Assembly (NCBI RefSeq): GCF_009363255.1
Contig: NZ_CP045318.1
Span: 224,001-288,000 of the forward strand
Direction of reading: 5' to 3'
Origin: Roseivivax sp. THAF197b
GTDB lineage: Bacteria > Pseudomonadota > Alphaproteobacteria > Rhodobacterales > Rhodobacteraceae
Length of the DNA stretch: 64,000 bases
This document shows, piece after piece, positions 26,357 through 37,629 of this stretch. Position numbers and translations under genes: made by a program. Each line of letters opens with the position of its first letter. Position 1 is the stretch's first letter. A model generated the notes under the pieces. That model worked only from the letters and a program-made list of their open reading frames with translations, searched no databases and was not told the origin of the DNA.

Positions 26357-27745
26357 TTACATGTGGATCGGGCCGTCGCCGCAGGCGAGTGCCGCTTCGC
26401 GCACGGCTTCCGAATAGGTCGGATGCGCGTGGCAGGTCAGCGCCACGTCCTCGGCCGCCGCGCCGAATTCCATCGCGACGCAGATCTCGTGGATGAGATC
26501 GCCCGCCATCGGGCCGATGATATGCGCGCCCAGAATGCGGTCGGTCTCCTTGTCGGCGAGGATCTTCACGAAGCCGTCCGCGGCGAAATTGGCCTTGGCA
26601 CGGCCATTGCCCATGAAGGAGAACTTGCCGACCTTGTAGGCGTGGCCGTCCTTCTTCAGCTCTTCCTCGGTCTTGCCCACGGCAGAGACCTCGGGATGGG
26701 TGTAGATCACGCTCGGGATGACGCCGTAATTGACGTGGCCCGCCTTGCCCGCGATGACCTCGGCGGCGGCCATGCCTTCGTCTTCGGCCTTGTGCGCCAG
26801 CATCGGACCCTCGGTCGCGTCACCGATGGCATAGATGCCGTCCACATTCGTCTTCCAGTGCCCGTCGGTCTTCACGAAGCCCCGGTCGGTGATCTCGACG
26901 CCGAGATCGGCGAGCCCCAGCCCTTCGGTCACGGGCTTGCGGCCCGTGGCCACCAGCACGACATCCGCATCGAGCGTCTCTTCGCTGTCATCCTTCTTGA
27001 GCTTGTAGGTGACCTTGGCCTTGGTCTTGGTGGTCTCGACCCCTTGCACGGCAGCGCCGAGGATGAACTTCAGCCCCTGCTTCTGCAGGATCTTCTGGAA
27101 GTTCTTCGACACCTCGGCATCCATCGTGGGCGTGATCCCGTCGAGATATTCCACGACTGTCACCTCTGCACCGAGACGGGCATAGACCGACCCCATCTCG
27201 AGCCCGATCACGCCCGCGCCGATCACCACCAACTTCTTGGGGATCTTGCCTAGCGACAGCGCGCCGGTGGAGGAGACGACGATCTTCTCGTCGATCTCGA
27301 CGCCGGGCAGGGTCGACACGTCCGAGCCGGTGGCGACGATGATGTTCTTGGCCTCATGCGTCTCGTCGCCGACCTTCACGCGGCCCTTCTCGGGGATCGA
27401 GCCCCAGCCCTTCAGCCAGTCGACCTTGTTCTTCTTGAACAGGAACTCGATGCCCTTGGTATTGGCCTCGATGGTCTCGGCCTTGTAGGTCTGCATCTGG
27501 TCCCAATCGACCGAGGGGCTTTTGCCCTTGAGGCCCATCTTGGCGAAGTTGTGCTCCGCCTCGTGCAGCTGGTGCGTGGCGTGCAGCAGGGCCTTCGACG
27601 GGATGCAGCCCACGTTGAGGCAGGTGCCGCCCAGCGTCTCGCGGCCTTCGACGCAAGCGGTCTTGAGGCCGAGCTGCGCCGCGCGGATCGCGGCCACGTA
27701 GCCGCCGGGGCCGGAGCCGATGACGATGACGTCGTAGGATGCCAT
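26357..27745 (-). CDS. lpdA: Dihydrolipoyl dehydrogenase (E3)
   Basis: A 462-aa flavoprotein disulfide reductase that reoxidises the lipoyl groups of the 2-oxoglutarate complex. The FAD site is [14 protein letters not shown] at the N-terminus, the redox disulfide is [13 protein letters not shown] (about residues 40-52), the NAD site is [17 protein letters not shown], and the C-terminal interface has [10 protein letters not shown] with the active-site His. It lies at the end of the suc/odh operon, 37 nt after the MAPEG gene. Confidence 0.95.
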   Translation of the reverse strand: MASYDVIVIGSGPGGYVAAIRAAQLGLKTACVEGRETLGGTCLNVGCIPSKALLHATHQLHEAEHNFAKMGLKGKSPSVDWDQMQTYKAETIEANTKGIEFLFKKNKVDWLKGWGSIPEKGRVKVGDETHEAKNIIVATGSDVSTLPGVEIDEKIVVSSTGALSLGKIPKKLVVIGAGVIGLEMGSVYARLGAEVTVVEYLDGITPTMDAEVSKNFQKILQKQGLKFILGAAVQGVETTKTKAKVTYKLKKDDSEETLDADVVLVATGRKPVTEGLGLADLGVEITDRGFVKTDGHWKTNVDGIYAIGDATEGPMLAHKAEDEGMAAAEVIAGKAGHVNYGVIPSVIYTHPEVSAVGKTEEELKKDGHAYKVGKFSFMGNGRAKANFAADGFVKILADKETDRILGAHIIGPMAGDLIHEICVAMEFGAAAEDVALTCHAHPTYSEAVREAALACGDGPIHM

Positions 27746-27782
27746 GAGGAATTCCTTTTCTGTGTCGTTGACGTGTCGCGCC

Positions 27783-28178
27783 TCAGAAGAGGGCGTAGAT
27801 CAGCATGAAAACGGTGGCGAGCCAACCCACCGACCAGATGAGCGAGCGCCAGGGACGCAGGCCGAAGTAATAGGCGGGTACGTAGAGAATGCGCGCGAGG
27901 AGGTAGAGGGCGGAGGCCAGCGCCGTGAAGGCATCCGCCACATCCGCATAGGTCACCACCATGACGGCGATGCCGAAGAGGATCAGGCCCTCGAAGTGAT
28001 TCGCGATGGCGCGTTGCAGGCGTGCGGTCTTGATTCCCATCTCGCGCGAGGGCTCGCGGTCGCGCGCGGACATCGTGTAGCCGGGGCCCAGTTCGAGATT
28101 GGCGCGGATCGCATAGACCACGAAGGTCAGGCATTGCAGCAATGCGGCGAGGGTGAGGGCTGTAAGTTCGGGGGTCAT
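27783..28178 (-). CDS. MAPEG family membrane protein
   Basis: A 131-aa protein with four hydrophobic segments and the MAPEG-type loop [19 protein letters not shown] (about residues 76-94), as in glutathione-linked membrane enzymes of the microsomal glutathione transferase type. Function in bacteria is mostly unknown. Its start overlaps the stop of the upstream gene by 4 nt (ATGA), so it is an internal gene of the odhB-lpdA operon. Confidence 0.82.
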   Translation of the reverse strand: MTPELTALTLAALLQCLTFVVYAIRANLELGPGYTMSARDREPSREMGIKTARLQRAIANHFEGLILFGIAVMVVTYADVADAFTALASALYLLARILYVPAYYFGLRPWRSLIWSVGWLATVFMLIYALF

Positions 28179-28732
28179 GCGGCCCTCTTGGTTTTTTCGT
28201 ACAAAGCCTCTGCCAGCAGCCGCGCCTTCACCTCGATACTCATCCCGCGCGCGGAAAGATGCGGAACGCTGCGATGCGGCACGTCAAATGCCGCGCAGCA
28301 TTCCGACGCCACCTGACCCAGCGCGATGACGGGGCGATCGTTGATCTCGTGCCGCGTGATCCGCTCGAAGCTTTCCATCACCGACGGCTTCGGGATCACA
28401 CCCGACCGCGTCTCGGGCAGGGCATGAAAGGCATGGGTCAGGTAGAGATCGGCACGTTGCAGACCCGCCATCTCCAGCGCCCGGTCCAGCACCCGATTGA
28501 ACAGCATCTCGGGCAGGTAGCCATCCTGCGCGATCCGGTCGCGATGTGCGCGGGCGGTGGGCGCGTCCATGTGGTTGTAGGAAATGAGCACCGGCCCCTC
28601 CGGATTGCCGCAGGACAGCTGGTAAGGAGAGACCAGCGGCAGATCGAGCCCAATATCGGTCAAGGTGGTGAAACCGGCAGGGCGAAACGCGCGGCGGGCG
28701 GTGAGGGCGGCGTATAATAAGTTGTCAATCAT
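28175..28732 (-). CDS. Uracil-DNA glycosylase-like fold protein
   Basis: A 185-aa soluble protein. The order VLISYNHMDAP, LYLTHAFHALPETR, RPVIALGQVASECC and VPHLSARGMS recalls the strands of the uracil-DNA glycosylase superfamily, where a final HPS-type loop follows an ALG strand. The catalytic motifs are not exact, so it may be a UDG-like protein of other function. It sits between an AT-rich gene and the MAPEG gene within the odhB-lpdA transcription unit. Tentative. Confidence 0.5.
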   Translation of the reverse strand: MIDNLLYAALTARRAFRPAGFTTLTDIGLDLPLVSPYQLSCGNPEGPVLISYNHMDAPTARAHRDRIAQDGYLPEMLFNRVLDRALEMAGLQRADLYLTHAFHALPETRSGVIPKPSVMESFERITRHEINDRPVIALGQVASECCAAFDVPHRSVPHLSARGMSIEVKARLLAEALYEKTKRAA

Positions 28733-28749
28733 TTGCGTTGATCAGTCGA

Positions 28750-29139
28750 CTAGCCAACTTCCTTAATTTCTTTGAGAAGATCAGACTTCATTTGATTGAG
28801 CGCAACATCATCGATTTCCCCGTCTGCACGCATTTCACTTAGCAATAAGAAGAGCAATCTCAGAATAGAGTGGCCTTCACGGTTTAGCTTTGACCGATAG
28901 AAATGATGCTGCCCGCTGGATAGTTCTTGGACACAAACTTCGGCAAGAATGCGCCTGATATAGGCCTCCGGCGAAACGCCATGGTCGCGAATTGCCGACG
29001 CAGCCAATCGCTTTTGAAAGGCAACTTTTCGCGTCTTGTTAATAAGTCGCCCAACGTTGTAATTTCCAATCATTTTTTCGGCGCGGAGTTCCAGTGCGCT
29101 CCGCGCCAACTTCACCTCTTTCGATTGAAAGATTCTCAC
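28750..29139 (-). CDS. Hypothetical protein, AT-rich gene in the odhB-lpdA operon
   Basis: A 129-aa basic, helical protein that I do not recognise. Long leucine-rich helices near the C-terminus ([35 protein letters not shown]) suggest a protein-interaction bundle. Its base composition is visibly lower in G+C than its neighbours, and its codon use is unlike the flanking odhB. The GTG start overlaps the odhB stop (GTGA), so it is still translated as part of the operon. It may have been acquired by transfer and then kept in frame with the operon. Confidence 0.6.
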   Translation of the reverse strand: MRIFQSKEVKLARSALELRAEKMIGNYNVGRLINKTRKVAFQKRLAASAIRDHGVSPEAYIRRILAEVCVQELSSGQHHFYRSKLNREGHSILRLLFLLLSEMRADGEIDDVALNQMKSDLLKEIKEVG

Positions 29140-30728
29140 AGATCCATCAACAACCGCCGCGGATCCTCGAGCGCCTCCTTCACGCGCACAAGGAACGTCA
29201 CCGCCCCCTTGCCGTCCACGATCCGGTGATCGTAGCTCAGCGCCAGATACATCATCGGGCGGATCTTGATCTCGCCATCCACCACCATGGGCCGGTCCTG
29301 GATCTTGTGCATGCCGAGGATGCCCGATTGCGGCGGGTTCAGGATGGGCGAGGACATGAGCGAGCCATAGACGCCGCCGTTCGAGATGGTGAAGGTGCCC
29401 CCCTGCATCTCGGCCATCGACAGCTTGCCGTCCCGCGCGCGTTTGCCCTTGTCGGCGATGTCCGCCTCGATCTCGGCAAACGACTTCGAATCCGCGTCCC
29501 GGATCACCGGCACGACGAGGCCCTGCGGGGTTCCGGCGGCGATGCCCATATGCACGAAGTTCTTGTAGACGATATCGGTGCCGTCGATCTCCGCATTGAC
29601 CTCGGGCACCTCTTTGAGCGCGTGGCAGCAGGCCTTGGTGAAGAAGGACATGAAGCCGAGGCGCACGCCGTGCTTTTTCTCGAAGAGATCCTTGTACTGG
29701 CTGCGCAGCGCCATCGTCTCGGTCATGTCCACCTCGTTATAGGTGGTGAGCATGGCCGCATTGTTCTGCGCATCCTTGAGCCGCCGCGCGATGGTTTGGC
29801 GCAGGCGCGTCATCTTCACCCGCTCTTCGCGGGCCTCGTCCTCGGCGGCGACGGGCGCGCGGGGGGGCTGCTTGGTCTCGGGGGCGGGCGCGGCGGCGCC
29901 GGACTTCGCGGCGACGATCGCGGCGTCCACGTCGGACTTCATCGCGCGACCGTCCCGGCCGGTGCCCTGGACCTGGTCGCGGCTCACGCCTTTTTCGGCC
30001 ATCGCCTTCTTGGCGGACGGCGCATCTTCCACATCCGAGCGGCCCTTGCCGGCGGCAGGGGTCGAATATTGCGTGTCGCCCTTGGGCGCTGCGGCCTCGT
30101 CGCCGCCATCGGCCTTGCCTGCGGCGGGTTTCGATGCGCCCGATTGACCGGCGGCAGATTTAGCGATCACGGCGAGATGCCCGTTCGCCTCCACGGTGGT
30201 GCCTTCGTCGGCGATGATCTCCGCCAAGGTGCCGGCAGAGGGGGCGGGCACTTCGACCGACACCTTGTCCGTCTCGAGCTCGCAGAGGGTTTCGTCCGCC
30301 TCGACGCTGTCGCCCACCTTCTTGAACCAGGTGGAGACCGTGGCCTCCGAGACGGACTCGCCCAGGGTGGGGACCATCACGTCGACCTTGTCGCGCTGCG
30401 CATCGCCCTGATCGCCGCCGCTTTCCGCGACCTCTTTCGGGGCGGCCTTCTCGGTCTCTTTCGAGCCCTCGTCGGCCTTGCCGCTTTCGGCCCCTTCGGA
30501 GATGTTCGCGAGCAGCGCATCGACACCCACGGTCTCGCCTTCACCGGCAACGATATCCGCAAGCGTGCCTGCCGCGGGGGAGGGCACCTCGACGGTGACC
30601 TTGTCGGTCTCCAGCTCGCACAGCATCTCGTCCACCGCGACACTGTCGCCGGGCTTCTTGAACCATGTGGCGACCGTCGCCTCGGACACGGATTCGCCCA
30701 GCGTGGGCACTCGGACTTCGGTGGTCAT
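29136..30728 (-). CDS. odhB: 2-oxoglutarate dehydrogenase E2, dihydrolipoyl succinyltransferase
   Basis: A 530-aa E2 component that transfers the succinyl group from E1 to CoA. It has two lipoyl domains (lysine in [12 protein letters not shown] near residue 43 and [12 protein letters not shown] near 155), each followed by an Ala/Glu-rich linker, then a peripheral-subunit-binding domain (about 245-280) and the catalytic domain with [16 protein letters not shown] containing the active His and Asp. Most bacterial OdhB proteins have one lipoyl domain; the two here are close repeats. It is 5 nt downstream of sucA. Confidence 0.94.
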   Translation of the reverse strand: MTTEVRVPTLGESVSEATVATWFKKPGDSVAVDEMLCELETDKVTVEVPSPAAGTLADIVAGEGETVGVDALLANISEGAESGKADEGSKETEKAAPKEVAESGGDQGDAQRDKVDVMVPTLGESVSEATVSTWFKKVGDSVEADETLCELETDKVSVEVPAPSAGTLAEIIADEGTTVEANGHLAVIAKSAAGQSGASKPAAGKADGGDEAAAPKGDTQYSTPAAGKGRSDVEDAPSAKKAMAEKGVSRDQVQGTGRDGRAMKSDVDAAIVAAKSGAAAPAPETKQPPRAPVAAEDEAREERVKMTRLRQTIARRLKDAQNNAAMLTTYNEVDMTETMALRSQYKDLFEKKHGVRLGFMSFFTKACCHALKEVPEVNAEIDGTDIVYKNFVHMGIAAGTPQGLVVPVIRDADSKSFAEIEADIADKGKRARDGKLSMAEMQGGTFTISNGGVYGSLMSSPILNPPQSGILGMHKIQDRPMVVDGEIKIRPMMYLALSYDHRIVDGKGAVTFLVRVKEALEDPRRLLMDL

Positions 30729-30733
30729 GTCGC

Positions 30734-33706
30734 TTATTTCCCTTCAATCGTCAGCGCTTCGTCGACGAGCGCCTGTTGTTGCTGTTTGTGCGCGGAGGCA
30801 AGGCCGGTCGCGGGCGAGGCCGAGGTCGCCCGCCCGACATAGCGCGGACGCGGATGATCGGCGCCGATGCGGCCCAGGACCCATTCGATATTGGGCTCGA
30901 TGAAGCTCCAGCCGCCCTGGTTCTTGGGCTCTTCCTGGCACCAGATGACTTCGGCCTGCTTGAAGCGTTCAAGCTCCTTGACCATCGAGTTGGCCGGGAA
31001 CGGATAGAATTGCTCGACCCGCATCAGGTAGATGTCGTCGATGCCGCGGCTGTCGCGCTCCTCCAGCAGGTCGAAATAGACCTTGCCGGAGCAGATCACG
31101 ACGCGCTTGATCTCGGCATCGGGCTTCAGCTCGGTGTCGGAATTGCCCTTTTCCGCATCGTCCCAGAGGACGCGGTGGAAGGACGACCCGGTGGTGAAAT
31201 CCTCGGCCGTCGAAATGCACATCTTGTGGCGCAGCAGCGACTTCGGCGTCATCAGCATGAGCGGCTTGCGGAAGGACCGGTGCAGCTGACGGCGCAGGAT
31301 GTGGAAGTAGTTCGCAGGCGTCGAGCAATTCGCAACGATCCAGTTGTCCTGACCGCAAAGCTGCAGCATCCGCTCCAGACGGGCCGAGGAGTGCTCCGGC
31401 CCCTGGCCCTCATAGCCATGCGGCAAGAGGCAGACGAGGCCCGACATCCGCAGCCACTTGCTTTCGCCCGACGAGATGAACTGGTCGAACATGATCTGCG
31501 CGCCGTTGGCGAAGTCGCCGAACTGCGCCTCCCAGAGGGTGAGGGCATTGGGCTCGGCCAGCGAATAGCCATACTCGAAGCCCAGCACCGCGTATTCCGA
31601 CAGCGCCGAGTCGATCACCTCGTAGCGCGCCTGGCCTTCGCGGATATGGTTCAGCGGGTAGTATCGCTCCTCAGTCTCCTGGTCGATCAGGGCCGAATGG
31701 CGCTGCGAAAAGGTGCCGCGCGTCGAATCCTGGCCCGAGAGGCGCACCGGATAGCCTTCGGTCAGAAGCGAGCCGAACGCGGTTGCCTCGGCGGTGGCCC
31801 AGTCGAAGCCCTCGCCGGTCTCGAACATCTTCTTGCGGGTCTCCAGCAGGCGGCCCACGGTCTTGTGGACCGGGAAGCCGTCCGGCGCCGTCGTGATCGC
31901 GGACCCGATGGCCTGCAGCGTCTCGGGCGCGATGGAGGTCTTGCCGCGCTGATACTTGCCCTGCTTCTGCCGGTCGAGATGCGACCAGCGCCCATCGAGC
32001 CAGTCGGCCTTGTTGGGCTTGTAGTTCTTGCCCGCCTCGAATTCCTCGTTGAGGAAGCTCTGGAAGGCGGCCTTCATGTCCTCGATCTCGCCCTCGGGGA
32101 TCAGACCGTCCTTCACCAGACGCTCGGTATACAGCGACAGGGTCGTCTTGTGACCCTTGATCTGCTTGTACATGAGCGGGTTGGTGAACATGGGCTCGTC
32201 GCCCTCGTTATGGCCGAACCGGCGGTAGCAGAAGATGTCGATCACGACATCCTTGCCGAACTTCTGGCGGAACTCAGTCGCGACCTTGGCGGCATGCACC
32301 ACGGCCTCCGGATCGTCGCCGTTGACGTGGAAGATCGGGGCCTCCACGACCAGCGCGTTGTCCGTCGGATAGGGCGAGGAGCGCGAGAAGTGCGGCGCGG
32401 TGGTGAAGCCGATCTGGTTGTTCACCACGATATGGATCGTGCCACCGGTGCGGTGCCCGCGCAGACCCGACAGCGCGAAACATTCCGCAACGACGCCCTG
32501 ACCCGCGAAGGCCGCGTCGCCGTGCAGCAGGATCGGCAGGACCTGCGTGCGGGCGCTGTCCTTGAACTGGTCCTGCTTGGCACGGACCTTGCCCAGAACG
32601 ACGGGGTTCACCGCCTCGAGGTGGCTGGGGTTCGCGGTCAGCGACAGGTGTACTTCGTTGCCGTCGAATTCGCGGTCGGACGAGGCGCCGAGATGGTATT
32701 TCACATCGCCCGAGCCATCCACGTCCTCGGGCTTGAAGCTGCCGCCCTGGAATTCGTTGAAGATCGCGCGATAAGGCTTTCCCATCACGTTGGCGAGCAC
32801 CGACAAACGGCCGCGGTGGGGCATCCCGATGACGATCTCCTTCAGGCCGAGCGCGCCGCCGCGCTTGATGATCTGCTCCATTGCGGGGATCGTGCTTTCG
32901 CCGCCATCGAGACCGAAGCGCTTGGTGCCCATGTACTTGACGTGCAGGAACTTCTCGAAGCCCTCGGCCTCGACCATCTTGTTCAGGATCGCCTTCCGGC
33001 CCTCGCGGGTGAAGCGCACTTCCTTGCCGTAGCCCTCGATCCGCTCCTTCAGCCAGGCGGATTGCTCGGGATCGGAGATGTGCATGTATTGCAGCGCGAA
33101 GGTGCCGCAATAGGTCCGCTTCAGCACCGAGATGATCTCGCGCAGCGAGGCGATCTCGAGCCCCAGCACGTTGTCGATGAAGATCGGCCTGTCGAGGTCG
33201 CGTTCGGTGAAGCCGTAGGACTTGTAGTCGAGCTCGGGATGCTCGGACGTGTCGCGCATGCCGAGGGGGTCAAGGTTGGCCGCGAGGTGGCCGCGGATCC
33301 GGTAGGCCCGGATGATCATCAGCGCGCGGATCGAGTCGAGCACGGCGCGCTGGACCTGATCGTCGGTGAGCTTCACACCCTCGGCTTCGGCCTTGGCCTG
33401 AACCTTCTGCGCGGCGCCTTTCGCCTCGGCAGGCACCATGGGCATGGGCCATTCGCCGGTCAGCGCGGCGGTCAGGTCATCCTGCGGTTGGGGCGGCCAG
33501 TTCTTGCGTGCCCAGGACGGGCCCTCCGCCTCTTTCTTCACCGCGACCTCTTCGTCGCCGAGGCTCAGGAAGAAGGCCTGCCATGCCTCGTCCACCGCAT
33601 CAGGATCGGCGGCGTAGCGGGCATACATCTGTTCGAGGTATTCCGCGTTGTGCCCCTGCATGAAGCTGGAGGCGCGGAAGGTATCGTTCGGGCTCTGATC
33701 CGTCAT
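30734..33706 (-). CDS. sucA: 2-oxoglutarate dehydrogenase E1 component
   Basis: A 990-aa thiamine-diphosphate-dependent decarboxylase of the TCA cycle. Recognisable parts are the N-terminal E2-docking segment ([19 protein letters not shown]), [19 protein letters not shown], the TPP/Mg region [20 protein letters not shown] and the C-terminal [20 protein letters not shown]. Length is in the normal range. It is followed by odhB with a 5-nt gap. A 172-bp spacer separates it from upstream sucD; I see only GC-rich hairpin-forming sequence in that spacer, and no gene. Confidence 0.96.
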   Translation of the reverse strand: MTDQSPNDTFRASSFMQGHNAEYLEQMYARYAADPDAVDEAWQAFFLSLGDEEVAVKKEAEGPSWARKNWPPQPQDDLTAALTGEWPMPMVPAEAKGAAQKVQAKAEAEGVKLTDDQVQRAVLDSIRALMIIRAYRIRGHLAANLDPLGMRDTSEHPELDYKSYGFTERDLDRPIFIDNVLGLEIASLREIISVLKRTYCGTFALQYMHISDPEQSAWLKERIEGYGKEVRFTREGRKAILNKMVEAEGFEKFLHVKYMGTKRFGLDGGESTIPAMEQIIKRGGALGLKEIVIGMPHRGRLSVLANVMGKPYRAIFNEFQGGSFKPEDVDGSGDVKYHLGASSDREFDGNEVHLSLTANPSHLEAVNPVVLGKVRAKQDQFKDSARTQVLPILLHGDAAFAGQGVVAECFALSGLRGHRTGGTIHIVVNNQIGFTTAPHFSRSSPYPTDNALVVEAPIFHVNGDDPEAVVHAAKVATEFRQKFGKDVVIDIFCYRRFGHNEGDEPMFTNPLMYKQIKGHKTTLSLYTERLVKDGLIPEGEIEDMKAAFQSFLNEEFEAGKNYKPNKADWLDGRWSHLDRQKQGKYQRGKTSIAPETLQAIGSAITTAPDGFPVHKTVGRLLETRKKMFETGEGFDWATAEATAFGSLLTEGYPVRLSGQDSTRGTFSQRHSALIDQETEERYYPLNHIREGQARYEVIDSALSEYAVLGFEYGYSLAEPNALTLWEAQFGDFANGAQIMFDQFISSGESKWLRMSGLVCLLPHGYEGQGPEHSSARLERMLQLCGQDNWIVANCSTPANYFHILRRQLHRSFRKPLMLMTPKSLLRHKMCISTAEDFTTGSSFHRVLWDDAEKGNSDTELKPDAEIKRVVICSGKVYFDLLEERDSRGIDDIYLMRVEQFYPFPANSMVKELERFKQAEVIWCQEEPKNQGGWSFIEPNIEWVLGRIGADHPRPRYVGRATSASPATGLASAHKQQQQALVDEALTIEGK

Positions 33707-33878
33707 GTTCGTATCCTTTCGACCGATCGCTAAGCATCGGGAAGAAGGTCCGTGTGGGCCCTCGTCGCGAGGCTTGTCCTGGATGTGCAGGTGCCCCGGG
33801 CAGAACCCGGGGCCGCATGCGTTTTCACTGGCGGCCCGTGGCCGCGTGCCCCGAAGGGCCGGGGGCTCAGCCCCTATT

Positions 33879-34766
33879 TCAGCCCTTGTCGATGGCCGAC
33901 AGGACCGCTTCGCCCAGTGTGGCCGGGCTGTCCGCGACCACGATGCCCGCCTTGTTCATGGCTTCGATCTTGTCTTCGGCACCGCCCTTGCCACCGGCCA
34001 CGATCGCACCGGCATGGCCCATGCGGCGGCCCGGAGGTGCGGTGCGGCCCGCGATGAAGCCCGCGGTGGGCTTCCAGCGGCCCTTCTTCTTCTCGTCGGC
34101 CAGGAACTGCGCTGCGTCCTCTTCCGCGGAGCCGCCGATCTCGCCGATCATGATGATGGCCTCGGTCTCGTCATCGGCAAGGAACCATTCCAGAACGTCG
34201 ATATGCTCCGTGCCCTTGATCGGGTCGCCGCCGATGCCGACGCAGGTCGACTGGCCGAGGCCCACATCGGTGGTCTGCTTCACGGCTTCATAAGTAAGGG
34301 TGCCGGAGCGGGACACGACGCCCACCTTGCCACGCTTGTGGATGTGGCCCGGCATGATGCCGATCTTGCAGGCATCGGGCGTGATGACACCGGGACAGTT
34401 CGGCCCGATAAGCTTCGAGGACGAGCCTTCGAGCGCGCGCTTGACCTTCATCATGTCGAGGACCGGGATGCCCTCGGTGATGCAGACAATGAGCTCCATC
34501 TCGGCGTCGATCGCCTCGAGGATCGAGTCGGCGGCGAAGGGCGGCGGCACGTAGATCACGGACGCATTCGCTTCGGTTGCGTGCTTGGCTTCGTGCACCG
34601 AGTTGAAGACCGGCAGGTCGAGATGCGTCTGCCCGCCTTTGCCGGGGGTCACGCCGCCGACCATCTTGGTGCCGTAGGCAATCGCCTGTTCGGAATGGAA
34701 GGTGCCCTGGGAGCCTGTGAAGCCCTGGCAAATCACCTTGGTGTTTTCATCGATAAGAACGGCCAT
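33879..34766 (-). CDS. sucD: Succinyl-CoA synthetase alpha subunit
   Basis: A 295-aa subunit that binds CoA and carries the phosphohistidine of succinate-CoA ligase. It has the CoA-binding segment [18 protein letters not shown] near the N-terminus, [11 protein letters not shown] (about residues 120-130) and the active-site [15 protein letters not shown] (His near 245). It works with SucC to make ATP or GTP from succinyl-CoA. It lies 51 nt after the small membrane-protein gene. Confidence 0.96.
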   Translation of the reverse strand: MAVLIDENTKVICQGFTGSQGTFHSEQAIAYGTKMVGGVTPGKGGQTHLDLPVFNSVHEAKHATEANASVIYVPPPFAADSILEAIDAEMELIVCITEGIPVLDMMKVKRALEGSSSKLIGPNCPGVITPDACKIGIMPGHIHKRGKVGVVSRSGTLTYEAVKQTTDVGLGQSTCVGIGGDPIKGTEHIDVLEWFLADDETEAIIMIGEIGGSAEEDAAQFLADEKKKGRWKPTAGFIAGRTAPPGRRMGHAGAIVAGGKGGAEDKIEAMNKAGIVVADSPATLGEAVLSAIDKG

Positions 34767-34817
34767 CGTTCAATCTTCCTTCATTGTCGCCGGTGTCCCG
34801 AAGGCCCGGCATGCCGA

Positions 34818-35117
34818 TCAGTATTCGGCTGTGTCATCATCCACGAGTTCGTCGAGCGCCCGGACGGCCACGAGGGCCGCGCCCATCAGGATCATCGTCC
34901 GGCCAAGCGATTTCGTGAGGTTGCGGGGCATGAAGCCTGCGATCCCGTCCCGCGCCGCCCGAGCGGCATCGCTGCCGCTGCGGATATTGCGCAGATCGAC
35001 CCGCTCGGCCGGTTCCGGCAGGCGCAGTGTCTCAGGCTCGACACGGCGCGCGGCCAGCCCCAGACCGATCAGACCCAGCCCGATCAGGAAGGGCGTGTAT
35101 TCCGCCCCTCGGCTCAC
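34818..35117 (-). CDS. Small membrane protein between sucC and sucD
   Basis: A 99-aa protein that I do not recognise, with a hydrophobic helix near each end ([14 protein letters not shown], about residues 10-23; [15 protein letters not shown], about 74-88) around a charged middle. The GTG start overlaps the sucC stop (GTGA) and sucD follows after 51 nt, so it is translated inside the suc operon. It may be an operon-linked membrane anchor, but nothing in the sequence proves a role. Confidence 0.65.
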   Translation of the reverse strand: MSRGAEYTPFLIGLGLIGLGLAARRVEPETLRLPEPAERVDLRNIRSGSDAARAARDGIAGFMPRNLTKSLGRTMILMGAALVAVRALDELVDDDTAEY

Positions 35118-36307
35118 CCTTTCACCGCCTTCACGATCTTCTCGGCGCCGTCCTTGAGGTCATCCGCGGCGATCACGTCGAGGCCGGAGGTGTTGATGAT
35201 CTCCTTGCCCTTCTCGACATTCGTGCCTTCGAGGCGGACGACGAGCGGCACTTTGAGGCCCACTTCCTTGACCGCGGCGACCACGCCTTCCGCGATCACG
35301 TCGCAGCGCATGATGCCGCCGAAGATGTTCACCAGGATGCCTTTGACGTTCGCGTCCGAGGTGATGATCTTGAACGCCTCGGTCACCTTCTCCTTGGTGG
35401 CACCGCCGCCCACGTCCAGGAAGTTCGCAGGCTCCGCACCGTAAAGCTTGATGATGTCCATCGTCGCCATGGCGAGGCCCGCGCCGTTGACCATGCAGCC
35501 GATCTCGCCGTCGAGGGCGATGTAGTTCAGGTCGTACTTGGAGGCTTCGAGTTCCTTCGAGTCCTCTTCGGTCTCGTCGCGCAGCTCGGCCACGTCGGGC
35601 TGGCGGTAAAGCGCGTTGCTGTCGAAGCTGAGCTTGGCATCGAGCACCTTCAGCTCGCCATTGGTCATGACGATCAGCGGGTTGATCTCCAGCATCTCCA
35701 TGTCGCGCTCGATGAACGCGGTGTAGAGGATGCCCATCAGCTTCACGCATTGCTTGACCTGCGCGCCGGAGAGACCGAGGGCGAAGGCGATACGACGGCC
35801 GTGGAAGGGCTGGTAGCCCGTCGCCGGATCGACGCTGAAGGAGAGGATCTTTTCGGGCGTGGAGGCCGCGACTTCCTCGATATCCATGCCGCCCTCGGTG
35901 GAGCAGACGAAGGAGACGCGGCTGGAGACGCGGTCGACCAGCAGGGCGAGGTAAAGCTCGCGCTCGATATCCGAGCCGTCTTCGATATAGATGCGGTTGA
36001 CCTGCTTGCCCGCGGGGCCGGTCTGGTGCGTGACCAGCGTCTTGCCCAGCATCTTCTTGGCTTCCTCGGCGGCCTCTTCGACCGACTTGGCGAGCCGCAC
36101 GCCGCCCTTTTCGCCGGCATCGGCTTCCTTGAAGCTGCCCTTGCCGCGTCCGCCTGCGTGGATTTGCGCCTTCACCACCCAGAGCGGGCCGTCGAGGTTC
36201 GCGGCTTCGGTCTTGGCATCGGCCGCGCGCAGCACCACCCGGCCATCCGAGACCGGTGCGCCGTAGCTGCGCAGCAGCGCTTTGGCCTGATACTCGTGGA
36301 TATTCAT
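35114..36307 (-). CDS. sucC: Succinyl-CoA synthetase beta subunit
   Basis: A 397-aa ATP-grasp subunit of succinate-CoA ligase. [19 protein letters not shown] is the family N-terminus, [13 protein letters not shown] supplies ATP-binding residues, and LEINPLIV and [13 protein letters not shown] mark the C-terminal region. It is the first gene of the long minus-strand operon sucC, small membrane gene, sucD, sucA, odhB and onward to lpdA. Its upstream region carries two GTGATCAC palindromes also found at sdhC. Confidence 0.97.
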   Translation of the reverse strand: MNIHEYQAKALLRSYGAPVSDGRVVLRAADAKTEAANLDGPLWVVKAQIHAGGRGKGSFKEADAGEKGGVRLAKSVEEAAEEAKKMLGKTLVTHQTGPAGKQVNRIYIEDGSDIERELYLALLVDRVSSRVSFVCSTEGGMDIEEVAASTPEKILSFSVDPATGYQPFHGRRIAFALGLSGAQVKQCVKLMGILYTAFIERDMEMLEINPLIVMTNGELKVLDAKLSFDSNALYRQPDVAELRDETEEDSKELEASKYDLNYIALDGEIGCMVNGAGLAMATMDIIKLYGAEPANFLDVGGGATKEKVTEAFKIITSDANVKGILVNIFGGIMRCDVIAEGVVAAVKEVGLKVPLVVRLEGTNVEKGKEIINTSGLDVIAADDLKDGAEKIVKAVKG

Positions 36308-36415
36308 GTCATCCGTCCCGTTCTGCTTTGTTTGATCCTGCTATACCTGAGGTCGCGGGCAGGATTGCAGCGAAAATGCCGCAGGTCAGGGCTTCAGGGG
36401 CGAAAAAGCGACATT

Positions 36416-36446
36416 TGTGATCACGCAATATTTTGGTGTGATCACA
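36416..36446. promoter_or_regulatory. Paired GTGATCAC palindromes upstream of sucC
   Basis: Read toward sucC: TGTGATCACA, 11 nt, CGTGATCACA, with centres 21 bp (two helical turns) apart and about 113 and 134 nt before the ATG. The same two 10-mers with the same spacing occur upstream of sdhC at 44653-44683. This is a shared operator for an unidentified dimeric regulator of TCA genes; it fills part of the 289-bp spacer before the plus-strand glycosyltransferase gene. Confidence 0.7.
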
Positions 36447-36596
36447 AGTCGACGGCGAGAGTCTCGAATCCGATGGGATGTCTTGCCGGTGCGGGGCTGC
36501 ATCACACGGCCTGCAAAGTGCGGACACGGTTTTGACAGCAGAAGAGGCCACGGCCTACCGTCTGACAAACAAAAAAGCAGTGACAGGTTTCCGGCA

Positions 36597-37625
36597 ATGT
36601 CTTCATCCCAACCGCAGGGCGCGGTGCAGCCACCTGCGTCCGCGCCGCGCTGGAGCGTGGTCGCCACGGTCCGGGAACCGGCGCAGTTGCTGCAGGCCTT
36701 TGCCGCGCATCACCTCGCGCTGGGGGCCTTGCAGGTTCATCTCTATCTCGATGCGCCCAACCCCGAGCTTCGCGCGATGATCGGAACCGACCCGCGCGTG
36801 ACCCTGATCGATTGTGACGCCGATTTCTACGATGCGCTGGGCCGCCGGTTTCCGAAATGGATCAATCGCCGTCAGATCATCAACGCCAATCACGCCGAGA
36901 CGCAAAGCTCTGCGGACTGGCTCTTTCATCTCGACGCGGACGAGTTCCTGAACGCCGATCCCGGTCCCGAACTGGCCACGATCGCCCCGGAGATCAGGGG
37001 CGTCTGGGTGCCCAACGGAGAGCGCGTCTTCCTGCATGATACGCCGCCGGAAAGCATTTTCGACGGGGCCCTCGTGCTTCCCATGACCAATGAACACCGC
37101 CTTGATCGGGTGCGCGGGCCGGATATGTCGGCGCTGACCCGGTTCGGCCTTCTTGCGCATGATATGGGCAAGGGCGCGTTGCGGGTGGGGCAGAAGGTCG
37201 GTGCGGGCATTCACCGGCCCCGCGTCGGGCCCGCGGAAACTCACGTCGCGCAAACCCTGCGCGTCAGTCACTTCGATGGGCTGACGCGACTGCATTGGGC
37301 ACTCAAGCTGCAACGCCACGCGCTGAACGGCATTGCGTCCAAGCCGGGTCGGACGCTCTATGGCTATCGCGACCGTCAGATCGCGCTTGCCGCCGAAAGC
37401 GGCGGCGATCTGGCCCCGATCTTCGCGCTGCACGACCGGCTGCGCGTTCTGCCGCCCCGGATCGCGCGGCAGCTGACCCGGATCGGTAAGTTGGTACCGA
37501 CAGGGGTAGACGCTGCCGCATCCATCGCTCGGATCTTTCCCGGGCGCATGACGGACCTGTCGATCAGCGCCTTCGATGCGGCACTCATGCCCGAAGCCGC
37601 GGCGCCTGTCGCGCGGCAGGCCTGA
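36597..37625 (+). CDS. Glycosyltransferase family 2-like protein, copy 1
   Basis: A 342-aa protein of the Glyco_tranf_2_4 (DUF23/GT92-like) type. The N-terminal WSVVATVREPAQLLQAFAAHHLALGA (about residues 20-45), VTLIDCDADFYDAL and the metal-site FHLDADEFLNAD (about 112-123) give a GT-A fold with a DxD motif. It probably adds a sugar to a surface polymer; donor and acceptor are unknown. ATG 36597 begins the first copy of a tandem pair with the next gene, placed in the opposite direction to sucC and mdh. Confidence 0.8.
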   Translation: MSSSQPQGAVQPPASAPRWSVVATVREPAQLLQAFAAHHLALGALQVHLYLDAPNPELRAMIGTDPRVTLIDCDADFYDALGRRFPKWINRRQIINANHAETQSSADWLFHLDADEFLNADPGPELATIAPEIRGVWVPNGERVFLHDTPPESIFDGALVLPMTNEHRLDRVRGPDMSALTRFGLLAHDMGKGALRVGQKVGAGIHRPRVGPAETHVAQTLRVSHFDGLTRLHWALKLQRHALNGIASKPGRTLYGYRDRQIALAAESGGDLAPIFALHDRLRVLPPRIARQLTRIGKLVPTGVDAAASIARIFPGRMTDLSISAFDAALMPEAAAPVARQA

Positions 37626-37629
37626 GGTC

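Noticed and set aside
30665..33733. A 1022-codon open frame on the plus strand
   Set aside because: It is antisense to sucA and odhB, with no recognisable domain; a third-position GC artefact.
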